Source of the DNA: an uncultured Senegalimassilia sp. | Lineage (GTDB): Bacteria; Actinomycetota; Coriobacteriia; Coriobacteriales; Eggerthellaceae | Length of the DNA stretch: 24,155 nt | Assembly (NCBI RefSeq): GCF_902464545.1 | Contig: NZ_CABQJR010000032.1 | Span: 1-24,155 of the forward strand | Reading direction: 5' to 3' | In this document: positions 6,051-12,897 of the stretch, one piece after another | Position numbering within the stretch: the stretch's first letter is position 1 | Layout: each line of letters begins with the position of its first letter | Made by a program: the position numbers and the translations under genes | The notes under the pieces: generated by a model | The model's database searches: none | Seen by the model: only the letters and a program-made list of their open reading frames with translations | What the model was told of the DNA's origin: nothing

Positions 6051-8637
6051 GAGCGTGCGTGCGCATAAGGAGCTGACCGGCGGTTGGGCGAAGGCGGCAA
6101 GGCTGCCTGTGCCTGATCTGTCGGGGCTTGCCATCAAAGACGAGCATTTGAAGCGAGCGCTGCTTGGGCAGGACTTCCTGGTGGTGGACGGGGCCATGGG
6201 CACGCAGCTGCAGGAGCGGGGCCTTGCCGATGCGGGGCAGATTCCCGAGCTGCTCAACTTCTCGCATCCCGACGACATCGCGGCTATCCATAAGGCCTAT
6301 GTCGATGCAGGTGCCGAGGTCATCACTACGAACACGTTCGGGGCGAACCGGTTGAAGCTAGAAGGCGCCGCAAGTGTTGAAGAGGTGTATCGTGCGGCTG
6401 CCGAATGCGCCCGTGCCGCCGGCGCTCCCTATATCGCCGGCGACGTCGGTCCGACGGGCGCGCTTTTGGAACCGATGGGAACCATGAGCTTCGAGGAGGC
6501 CTACGACCTGTTCGCCGAGCAGGTGCGCGCCGTTGCCGCCGCCGGCTGCGATGTGGTGCTGATCGAGACCATGGCCGACTTGCGCGAGGCGAAGGCGGCG
6601 CTGCTGGCTGCTCAGGAGAACTGCGATCTGCCGGTGTTCGCCACCATGACCTTCGGCGAGGATGGGCGCACGTTTTTGGGCACGTCGCCGGAGGTGGCCG
6701 CAGAGGTGCTTTCGGGCATGGGCGCGCATGCCGTGGGTTTGAACTGTTCGCTTGGCCCGGCGGAGCTATTGGGCGCCGCGCAGGATATGGCGCATCGCTC
6801 GCGATGCCCGTTGATGGTGCAGCCCAACGCAGGCCTGCCGCGCGTGCAGGACGGGGTCACCGTGTTCGACGTGTCGCCCGAGGATTTCGCCGCCGCCATG
6901 GAGGGCATGCTTGATGCAGGCGCCTCGATCATCGGCGGGTGCTGCGGCACATCGCCGGAATACACGCGCCAGCTTCGTCGTATGGCGGATACCCGTCGCG
7001 CGCCGACGCCGCGCGCTTATGAGCCCGCTTGCGTGCTGTGCAGCGCCCAGGAGGCCGTGGTGCTTCCGGTGGGCGTGCCCCGCATCGCCGTGATCGGCGA
7101 ACGTATCAACCCTACGGGCAAGCCTAAGCTTAAGGCCGCGCTGCGTGCGGGCGACCTGGATTACCTGGTAGGGGAGGCTGTTTCCCAGCAGGAGCTGGGC
7201 GCCGACGTGCTCGACGTCAACGTGGGCCTTCCCGAGCTTGACGAGCCTGCTGTGCTGGCCGCTGCGGTGGACAAGCTTTCCTCCACGGTCACGTTGCCGT
7301 TGGTGGTGGACTCGTCCGACCCGGTGGCGGTGGAGGCTGCGGTGCGCGGTTACGCGGGCAAGCCGCTTATCAACAGCGTCAACGGCAAGCAGGAGAGCTT
7401 GGAGGCCGTGCTTCCCATCGTGAAACGCTACGGGTGCGCCGTCATCGGCCTTGCCCTTGACGAAGAGGGCATCCCGCCAACGGCAGAGGGGCGTTTCGCC
7501 GTTGCCGAGCGGATCGTGGAAGCTGCCGAACGTTACGGCATTCCGCGAACCGATGTGGTCATCGACTGCCTGACCATGGCGTGCGCGACCAATCAGTCGG
7601 AGGCGCTTGAGATCTTGCGCGCCGTGAACATGGTGAAGGAACGCCTGGGCGTGCGCACGGCGCTCGGTGTATCCAACATCAGCTTCGGCCTGCCGCAGCG
7701 CAACATGGTGAACTCGACCTTTCTGGCCGCCGCGTTCGGGTGCGGGCTGGACATGCCCATTTTGAACCCGAAGGCGAAGCGCTACACCGATACGGTGAAC
7801 ACGTTTAGGGTGCTGAACTGCCAAGATACCGGCGCCGTCGAGTTCATCGGGGAGTATGCCGACGCCGCGGACCCGTATACGGCAGGCGCGGCGGGCGCGG
7901 GTGCCGCCGTGGGCGCTGCGGAGGCGGCGCAACCTTCGGGGGCTGCCGACGCGGCTGCAGAATGCCCGGTTGCGGTGCCGGAGCCGCTTTCGGATGCCGC
8001 CGATGCCGTTCGCGACATGGTACATCTCATCCTGACGGGTCGAAAGGGCCCGATGGGCCTGGCAACCGAAGCGTTGCTCGAGGGGCATAACCCGCTCGAC
8101 CTGGTCAACGGCGTGTTCGTCCCCGCGCTCGATGTGGTGGGGCAGAAGTTCGACAAGGGCGAGTTCTTCCTTCCGCAGCTGATGGCTTCCGCCGAGGCGG
8201 TGAAGGTGGGATTCGACGTGGTCAAGGCGCGCATGGGCGATTCTGCCGATGATGGCATGGGGTCGAACGCCATCGCGGTGGCCACGGTGAAGGGCGACAT
8301 TCACGACATCGGCAAGAACATCGTCAAAATGCTGCTGGAGAACTATGGCTTTCGAGTGGTCGACCTTGGCCGCGACGTCGAGCCAGAGGAAGTGCTGCGC
8401 GTGGCAAGCGAGCAGGGCATCCGTTTGGTCGGGCTTTCGGCGCTGATGACCACCACGGTTCGCGCCATGGAGCAGACGGTGGAGCTTCTGCATGAGAAGC
8501 TGCCGGGCTGCAAGGTGATGGTGGGCGGAGCGGTTTTGACGCCCGAGTACGCCGAGCAGATCGGTGCCGACTATTACGCGAAGGACGCCGCGGAATCGGC
8601 GCGCATCGCCGAGCGCTTCTTCGCCGAACAGGGTTAG
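6043..8637 (+). CDS. metH: Cobalamin-dependent methionine synthase, three-module form
   Basis: This cytoplasmic enzyme transfers the methyl group of 5-methyl-tetrahydrofolate through cobalamin to homocysteine. Residues 40-320 form the homocysteine domain (VVDGAMGTQ; zinc ligands Cys235 in GLNCS and Cys300-Cys301 in GGCCGTSPEY). Residues 345-605 are the pterin domain (GERINPTGK near 352-360, DVNVG, SVNGK). Residues 655-735 are the helical cap, and 740-864 the B12 domain with His754 in GDIHDIGKN as lower cobalt ligand, then VGLSALMTTT and GGAVLTPEYA. With 864 residues it lacks the fourth, reactivation domain of the roughly 1,200-residue E. coli enzyme; that part is encoded by the preceding gene. 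An Ala/Gly-rich linker (about 613-647) joins pterin and cap modules. Translation start is coupled to the preceding stop. Confidence 0.97.
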   Translation: MDESVRAHKELTGGWAKAARLPVPDLSGLAIKDEHLKRALLGQDFLVVDGAMGTQLQERGLADAGQIPELLNFSHPDDIAAIHKAYVDAGAEVITTNTFGANRLKLEGAASVEEVYRAAAECARAAGAPYIAGDVGPTGALLEPMGTMSFEEAYDLFAEQVRAVAAAGCDVVLIETMADLREAKAALLAAQENCDLPVFATMTFGEDGRTFLGTSPEVAAEVLSGMGAHAVGLNCSLGPAELLGAAQDMAHRSRCPLMVQPNAGLPRVQDGVTVFDVSPEDFAAAMEGMLDAGASIIGGCCGTSPEYTRQLRRMADTRRAPTPRAYEPACVLCSAQEAVVLPVGVPRIAVIGERINPTGKPKLKAALRAGDLDYLVGEAVSQQELGADVLDVNVGLPELDEPAVLAAAVDKLSSTVTLPLVVDSSDPVAVEAAVRGYAGKPLINSVNGKQESLEAVLPIVKRYGCAVIGLALDEEGIPPTAEGRFAVAERIVEAAERYGIPRTDVVIDCLTMACATNQSEALEILRAVNMVKERLGVRTALGVSNISFGLPQRNMVNSTFLAAAFGCGLDMPILNPKAKRYTDTVNTFRVLNCQDTGAVEFIGEYADAADPYTAGAAGAGAAVGAAEAAQPSGAADAAAECPVAVPEPLSDAADAVRDMVHLILTGRKGPMGLATEALLEGHNPLDLVNGVFVPALDVVGQKFDKGEFFLPQLMASAEAVKVGFDVVKARMGDSADDGMGSNAIAVATVKGDIHDIGKNIVKMLLENYGFRVVDLGRDVEPEEVLRVASEQGIRLVGLSALMTTTVRAMEQTVELLHEKLPGCKVMVGGAVLTPEYAEQIGADYYAKDAAESARIAERFFAEQG

Positions 8638-8883
8638 CGCGGCGAACGGCGTCGCGCGGCGGTGGTTGCGGGTTTCGGCCGGGTAGGGCTGGATGCCGAC
8701 GCGGCGAGTGCCTCAGACGCTGCGGCTTGTCGGCGTCGGTTCGGCCCGCTGCGGCGTTGGGCTGTGCAAGTCGGCTCGATGCCGGGCTGGCGATGTTGCT
8801 GCGTTCGGTCTTGCCGCTTCAGCAGATCTCGACTTGGCCGGTAAGGGCTTCCGGATCTGGCTTATTTTCCCTGCATGATATAA
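8638..8883. other. Gap downstream of metH
   Basis: No supportable gene. The short ORFs have no domain or ribosome-binding site, and metH and the transporter gene converge here. Confidence 0.4.
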
Positions 8884-8918
8884 GAAGGCCTGCATGCTGC
8901 TGGAGCATGCAGGCCTTT
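8884..8918. terminator. Bidirectional terminator between metH and the transporter gene
   Basis: AAGGCCTGCATGCT pairs with AGCATGCAGGCCTT across a short loop, with A-rich and T-rich edges on either side. It lies between convergent genes and can stop transcription from both. Confidence 0.8.
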
Positions 8919-8988
8919 GCGGCTTTCGGGAAGCTGTTAGGGTTGCCATGGAAGCGGCGTTCCGGGTGATGCTTCAGCGCCTGGGACG

Positions 8989-10338
8989 CTATCCGATGCC
9001 GCCGAGCACGATGCCCAAGATGATGACGATGGCCGTGAGCGGGACGAACAGATAGCGTCCCATGAGCTCGAACCATGCGCCTACGGGCTTCTCTCGTCCC
9101 ATCTGAGCCTGTTTTGAGGCGAAACCCTTGGGACATACCCAGAAGAACATCATGGCAGCTATAAGCGCCCCCAACGGGATTGCGTAGATGCTGACGGCAT
9201 CCATCCAGGCGCTGACCGCGTCGCCGTTCTCGATGAAGGCGCCGACGCCCATGGAGACGGCGGCCACGATGGCCACGGCGGCCCAGCGGGGAAGGCGCGC
9301 CTGCTGCTGCAGCGCCTCGATCGGCGGCTCGTAGAGGTTCACCAAGCTGGTGATGGCGGCGCAGGCTACGGCCAGGAAGAACACGAAGCAGAACAGCCCG
9401 CCGAAGGGCATCTCCTCGAACACCTGCGGAAGCACGATGAACAGAAGCGGGGGGCCTGCCTGGGTGTCGGCTCCGAACGCGAACACGGCGGGCACCACCA
9501 CCATGGCCGACAAAACCGCGGCCAACGTGCTGAATACCACGACGTTGCGCGCCGACGAGACCACGTTCACGTCCTTCTTCAGGTAGCTGCCGTATACCAG
9601 CGTGCCGCCACCGGCCAGCGATAGGCCGAAGAACGCCTGTCCAAGCGCAAGCACCCAGGTTTGCGGGTTGGCGAGAGCCTCCCAGCGCGGCATGAACAGG
9701 TAGGCGTAGCCATCGATCGCGCCGGGCAACATGGCGACGCGGACGAGCAGCACGCAGAACAGGACGAAGAACAGCGGCATCATGATCTTGTTCAGGCGCT
9801 CGATGCCGCGTGAGATGCCCAAGACCATGACAGCCAACGTGATGATGAGGGCCGCTGCATGCCAGCCGATGCTTCCGAAATCGCCGGTGATCTGACCGAA
9901 ATACGCGCCCATGTCCGGTTGGGCGAGCAAGGTTCCGGTTGCGGCGGCGAACAGGTACTTGAGGAACCATCCCAAAACGACGGTGTAGCCGATGGCGATG
10001 CCGAGCGCGGCGAGCACGGGCACGATGCCGATGGCTTTGCCGATGCGCGTTGCGTGGGGCACGCCTCGGAGTTCGAGTGCTTTTCCGAATGCGCCCATCG
10101 GGCCGCATCCCATGGCGCGGCCAAACGACATCTCGCCCACCACGCCGGTAAGGCCGAGCAGCACGACGAAGAACAGGTAGGGGATAAGGAAGGCGGCTCC
10201 GCCAAGCTGCGAAACGCGGTACGGGAACAGCCAGATGCCTGATAGGCCTACGGCAGATCCGATGCAGGCGATGATGAAGGCGGTGCGAGAGGTGAACGAA
10301 TCGCGGGCTTGCGATTCGCCGGATGCGGTCTGAGCCAT
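8989..10338 (-). CDS. Neurotransmitter:sodium symporter (NSS/SNF) family transporter
   Basis: This 449-residue integral membrane protein belongs to the LeuT-type sodium-coupled amino-acid transporters. The signature of the first, unwound helix appears at residues 27-40 (IGSAVGLSGIWLFPY), where the family lines the sodium and substrate sites. Many hydrophobic segments follow, in line with 11-12 membrane helices. The inter-helix stretch FGRAMGCGPMGAF and the later segment AFGADTQAGPPLLFIVLPQVFEEMPFGG also fit. The start is ATG 10338, because AAGGGGAA precedes it at good spacing; an upstream TTG in frame has no such site. The substrate is probably an amino acid but cannot be named. It lies downstream of tRNA-Ala, separated by a terminator, and converges with metH. 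Confidence 0.92.
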   Translation of the reverse strand: MAQTASGESQARDSFTSRTAFIIACIGSAVGLSGIWLFPYRVSQLGGAAFLIPYLFFVVLLGLTGVVGEMSFGRAMGCGPMGAFGKALELRGVPHATRIGKAIGIVPVLAALGIAIGYTVVLGWFLKYLFAAATGTLLAQPDMGAYFGQITGDFGSIGWHAAALIITLAVMVLGISRGIERLNKIMMPLFFVLFCVLLVRVAMLPGAIDGYAYLFMPRWEALANPQTWVLALGQAFFGLSLAGGGTLVYGSYLKKDVNVVSSARNVVVFSTLAAVLSAMVVVPAVFAFGADTQAGPPLLFIVLPQVFEEMPFGGLFCFVFFLAVACAAITSLVNLYEPPIEALQQQARLPRWAAVAIVAAVSMGVGAFIENGDAVSAWMDAVSIYAIPLGALIAAMMFFWVCPKGFASKQAQMGREKPVGAWFELMGRYLFVPLTAIVIILGIVLGGIG

Positions 10339-10361
10339 GGGTTCCCCTTTCCGTGGCAATA

Positions 10362-10390
10362 AAAAAGCCGCCCTAAAAGGCGGCTGTTAA
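10362..10390 (-). terminator. Terminator of tRNA-Ala copy 1
   Basis: On the minus strand AGCCGCC pairs with GGCGGCT and is followed by TTTTTTA, directly beyond the CCA end of the tRNA and before the transporter gene. Confidence 0.8.
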
Positions 10391-10393
10391 ATT

Positions 10394-10469
10394 TGGTGGA
10401 GCCTAGGGGGATCGAACCCCTGACCTCATGGCTGCCAGCCATGCGCTCTCCCAGCTGAGCTAAGGCCCC
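10394..10469 (-). tRNA. tRNA-Ala, anticodon GGC, copy 1
   Basis: The 76-base minus-strand sequence folds as a complete cloverleaf: acceptor GGGGCCT/AGGCTCC with encoded CCA, D-arm GCTC/GAGC, anticodon stem CATGG/CCATG with loop CTGGCAG, variable AGGTC and T-arm AGGGG-TTCGATC-CCCCT. The anticodon is GGC. The acceptor contains G3-U70, the identity element of tRNA-Ala. Confidence 0.97.
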
Positions 10470-10487
10470 GAATCAGGTGCGTTGACT

Positions 10488-10515
10488 ATTATACGGAAAC
10501 CGTTTCCGCGCGCAA
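10488..10515 (-). promoter_or_regulatory. tRNA-Ala promoter copy 1 with spacer palindrome
   Basis: On the minus strand TTGCGC (10515-10510) and TATAAT (10493-10488) are spaced by 16 bases. The spacer is filled by the palindrome CGGAAACCGTTTCCG (10494-10508). The tRNA starts 18 bases beyond the -10 box. Confidence 0.75.
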
Positions 10516-10621
10516 CCCCTTATTTTGAATTTTTTTTCGGCGAGGTTTTTAGGCGGGGCGGGTGCTTGACTCGCAAGCTCATCCGAGCGCCTCGCTTTGC
10601 TACCGGACACAGCCGTGACGC

Positions 10622-10707
10622 GTGAACAGGGGACGGAGGTGTGTTCACGTGCTCCGTCGTCGGAAGCGCGAAGATCAACCGTGAACACACCTCCGTCCCC
10701 TGTTCAC
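10622..10707. repeat. REPIN-like inverted pair, copy 1
   Basis: Two 28-bp arms (10622-10649 and 10680-10707) are exact reverse complements around a 30-bp spacer. Each arm has its own ends GTGAACA and TGTTCAC around a GGGGACGGAGG core, so each arm can fold alone or the pair can form one long stem. This is how REP doublets are built. A second copy with an unrelated spacer lies at 11111-11196. Confidence 0.85.
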
Positions 10708-10816
10708 ACGGGAACCTTTCGTGCGGTCGGGGCGAGTGACGGATTGGATTTGACTTCGGGTGTTTTCGCGCTTGGGGTGCGATTGCAGATGTGGGGGGGG
10801 AATCGAAACGCGAAGA

Positions 10817-10850
10817 AATAAAAAAAGTTCGACATATGCCGAACTTTGAA
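10817..10850 (-). terminator. Terminator of tRNA-Ala copy 2
   Basis: On the minus strand AAAGTTCGGCATATGTCGAA is a near-perfect hairpin followed by CTTTTTTTATTT, directly beyond the CCA of the second tRNA. It is unrelated in sequence to the terminator of copy 1. Confidence 0.75.
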
Positions 10851-10854
10851 AATT

Positions 10855-10930
10855 TGGTGGAGCCTAGGGGGATCGAACCCCTGACCTCATGGCTGCCAGC
10901 CATGCGCTCTCCCAGCTGAGCTAAGGCCCC
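10855..10930 (-). tRNA. tRNA-Ala, anticodon GGC, copy 2
   Basis: Identical in sequence to the tRNA at 10394-10469: full cloverleaf, anticodon GGC, G3-U70 pair and encoded CCA. It has its own promoter and its own terminator. Confidence 0.97.
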
Positions 10931-10948
10931 GAATCAGGTGCGTTGACT

Positions 10949-10976
10949 ATTATACGGAAACCGTTTCCGCGCGCAA
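10949..10976 (-). promoter_or_regulatory. tRNA-Ala promoter copy 2 with spacer palindrome
   Basis: Same as copy 1: TTGCGC, 16-base spacer holding CGGAAACCGTTTCCG (10955-10969), then TATAAT. Confidence 0.75.
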
Positions 10977-11059
10977 CCCCCTATTTTGAAAAATTTTTCG
11001 GCATCGTTCTTCGGCTGGCCGCGCTTGATTCGCAAGTTTATCCGAACACTTAGGTTTCA

Positions 11060-11099
11060 TTCCCGAACTCAGCCGGACAGGTACGGCTGAGTTCGGGAA
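11060..11099. repeat. Perfect 16-bp inverted repeat
   Basis: TTCCCGAACTCAGCCG and its exact reverse complement are separated by eight bases. It lies 12 bases before REPIN-like copy 2 and has no counterpart in duplication copy 1. There is no T-tract, so it is not a typical terminator. Confidence 0.75.
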
Positions 11100-11110
11100 A
11101 GCGCCTTCCC

Positions 11111-11196
11111 GGTGAACAAGGGACGGAGGTGTGTTCACGGCAAATCTGAGCGTTTCCGATGACGTATCGTGAACACACCTCCGTCCCCTGTTCACC
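11111..11196. repeat. REPIN-like inverted pair, copy 2
   Basis: Arms 11111-11139 and 11168-11196 are reverse complements with one mismatch (AAGGG for GGGG in the left arm) around a 28-bp spacer. The arm sequence is that of copy 1; the spacer is not. Confidence 0.85.
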
Positions 11197-11241
11197 CCGT
11201 TCGCTCCGTGTGGACGAGTTCAGTGAATCCCTGCCTGGCGA

Positions 11242-11643
11242 TTATCGATAGCAGGTTGCGGTCATGCGGGCTACCTTGCGGCCCGTGTTGTCGGACACGT
11301 CCACCGTGTAAAACCCGAGCTTCTTGCACGACTTGTCGACGTTGCATTCGGCGATGAGCTTATCTCCCTTGGCCGCGCTGAGGAACTCGATGGTATTGCT
11401 TACCGAGACCGTGGGCTGCTCGTTTACGTTGCAGGCGATGGCCAGGCAGAAATCGGCAAGAGTGAAGATGGCCCCGCCCATCACGCCGCCTTGGGCGTTG
11501 TAGTGGACCTGCTCGAGCGGCATCTCGCATACGGCGTGGCCTTTGGCGGCTTCGACGACGGTGCAGCCTGCGGCCTCCGTGGCGAACTTGTCGTTGGCGA
11601 AGAACTCGCGAACCTGATCGATGGTGGGGTTTTCGGGAAGCAT
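11242..11643 (-). CDS. PaaI-family hotdog-fold thioesterase
   Basis: The 133-residue protein matches the PaaI/YbgC-like hotdog thioesterases that hydrolyse acyl-CoA esters. The segment at residues 47-70 (HYNAQGGVMGGAIFTLADFC) carries the family helix with Asn49, the double Gly and Asp64, and the ending with GFYTVDVSDNTGRKVARMTATCYR is the typical last strands. The position usually occupied by His in the HGG motif is Met55 here. ATG has an AGGAAA site. The substrate is unknown. It follows the surface-protein gene with 78 bases between them, which include a weak terminator. Confidence 0.88.
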   Translation of the reverse strand: MLPENPTIDQVREFFANDKFATEAAGCTVVEAAKGHAVCEMPLEQVHYNAQGGVMGGAIFTLADFCLAIACNVNEQPTVSVSNTIEFLSAAKGDKLIAECNVDKSCKKLGFYTVDVSDNTGRKVARMTATCYR

Positions 11644-11668
11644 GGGTTTCCTTTCGATAGCAGCGGGT

Positions 11669-11695
11669 GAAAAGCAGCGCCTTCCGATGCTTTTC
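11669..11695 (-). terminator. Weak terminator-like hairpin
   Basis: GAAAAGCA pairs with TGCTTTTC across 11 bases and the 3' arm doubles as a short T-run on the minus strand. It could reduce read-through from the surface-protein gene into the thioesterase gene. Confidence 0.35.
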
Positions 11696-11721
11696 GAAGG
11701 GCGCGTGATGCCTTGCGGCGG

Positions 11722-12864
11722 TTATTCGGTTGGCGTTGCGATGGTACCGAACAGTTCCAGCCATTCGCCGTCTTCCACGGTGACGGTTTGCGTGCTTCCG
11801 CGCAGCAGGGGCTTGGAGTCGGTGATGGAATCATCGTCGAAGTCCAGGTCTTTCATAACGTAGGCGGCGTAGTCCTGCGAGGCGTTGTGCGGCGCATCCG
11901 GACTGACGGTGATGGTGTAGGTTCCGGCGGGGATGTCCTGGCCGACGCGGTACAGGCCGCTGGGGTAGGGCGCCTGCGGTTGGAAATCGGCTTGGTCGGT
12001 GGGGATCATCAGCATGCTTTTTGCGCTGGGCATGAAGGCGATCACCTGGCCGTTTTCGAGGTCGGCGAAGTAATTGCCCGTGTAGGTGACCGCGGCGCTC
12101 ATGCTGTAGGTGCCCGACCCTTCGGGGCTGAATAGATAGAATTCAGCTTCGGTGGACGGGTTTCCTTGGAGGAAGTACAGCCCCTCGTCGATATCGCGGC
12201 CTACTACGTATACGCCTGCGGTCGCTTTGCCTTCGTCGTCGATATCACAGGGCAGGTCGCCTGCCGCCTCCTTGATGTCGGAAAGCGTGAATCCGCCGTA
12301 GTAATCGCTATCGGGCAGGTCGTCGGGGTCGTAGCCGTACGGCAGGTCGTCGAAATCGTAGGAATGCACGCCATCGGCGCGGCTGTGGAGAGAATCGGCC
12401 ACCATGCCAACCGTGGCGAAGCCTACGCATCCGCCAAGTCCCATGAGAAACGCCAGCGCGCAACCCAAAAGCACCCAAGGCCACTTCTTCGCGGGTTCCG
12501 GTGCGGCGGCATAGGGGTTTGCGGGCGGCTGAGGGGCGCCGTAAGAAGGTTGCGAATAGGGTGCCTGCGGGGGAACGGCGCATCCGGAAGGCTGCTGAGC
12601 GGCTTGCGGGACGGCAGCGGTGCCGGCCTGGCAGGGCGTCTGCACAGCGCCTGCAGCCATGTCGGACTGTTCGGCTTTGGGCGCTGCTGGCCGAGCGGTT
12701 TCGTTGGGGCTTGAATCGGCACAGTTGCTTGCTTTCGACGCGGGGCTGGCGTTGCCGGGCGTCTGCGCAGCGCTTGCGGTTGTGCCAAGCTGCGGGTTTT
12801 GCGCACCCGTTTGTTGAGCAGATTCGTAGGGATTGAAATCGTGGTTGTTGCGAGGCTGGTTCAT
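11722..12864 (-). CDS. Membrane-anchored protein with disordered N-terminus and repeated surface beta motif
   Basis: This 380-residue protein has three parts. Residues 1-125 are rich in Gln, Pro, Ala, Ser and Tyr and should be disordered. Residues 128-155 (WPWVLLGCALAFLMGLGGC and following) form one membrane helix preceded by Lys-Lys, so the N-terminus is probably cytoplasmic. An Asp/Tyr-rich linker leads to an outside domain with two related motifs: GVYVVGRDIDEGLYFL (217-232) and GLYRVGQDIPAGTYTITV (303-320). This GxYxVGxDIxxGxY pattern occurs in secreted actinobacterial proteins of unknown role. ATG has AGGAG upstream. It starts 33 bases after the ferredoxin gene on the same strand, without a terminator between. 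I do not recognise a function. Confidence 0.75.
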   Translation of the reverse strand: MNQPRNNHDFNPYESAQQTGAQNPQLGTTASAAQTPGNASPASKASNCADSSPNETARPAAPKAEQSDMAAGAVQTPCQAGTAAVPQAAQQPSGCAVPPQAPYSQPSYGAPQPPANPYAAAPEPAKKWPWVLLGCALAFLMGLGGCVGFATVGMVADSLHSRADGVHSYDFDDLPYGYDPDDLPDSDYYGGFTLSDIKEAAGDLPCDIDDEGKATAGVYVVGRDIDEGLYFLQGNPSTEAEFYLFSPEGSGTYSMSAAVTYTGNYFADLENGQVIAFMPSAKSMLMIPTDQADFQPQAPYPSGLYRVGQDIPAGTYTITVSPDAPHNASQDYAAYVMKDLDFDDDSITDSKPLLRGSTQTVTVEDGEWLELFGTIATPTE

Positions 12865-12897
12865 GGAAGCGCTCCTAACGGTTTGTTCCCGGCTATC

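Larger units (their letters stand above)
10389..10529. repeat. Duplicated tRNA block, copy 1
   Basis: These 141 bases match 10850-10990 with a single visible difference (10520/10981). The block covers tRNA, leader, promoter and a short upstream part. Beyond it the copies stay recognisably related but diverge (both have a CTTGAYTCGCAAG segment), so a larger unit of about 461 bp was duplicated in tandem. Confidence 0.85.
10850..10990. repeat. Duplicated tRNA block, copy 2
   Basis: Second copy of the 141-bp block described at 10389-10529, offset by 461 bp, with one base difference. Confidence 0.85.

Noticed and set aside
6766..8493. Long minus-strand ORF (575 codons) opposite metH
   Set aside because: It is the His/Arg-rich antisense shadow of metH, which has all expected catalytic motifs. 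It has no ribosome-binding site or domain.
10520..10903. Minus-strand ORF across tRNA-Ala copy 2
   Set aside because: It reads through a tRNA gene and REPIN arms (the recurring MAGSHEVRGSIPL start is the translated tRNA), so it is not a protein gene.
10621..11196. CRISPR array suspected from regularly spaced repeats of about 28 bp with 28-30 bp spacers
   Set aside because: The repeats are inverted and not direct, there are only two per unit, and no cas gene is near. A REPIN-type element explains them better.
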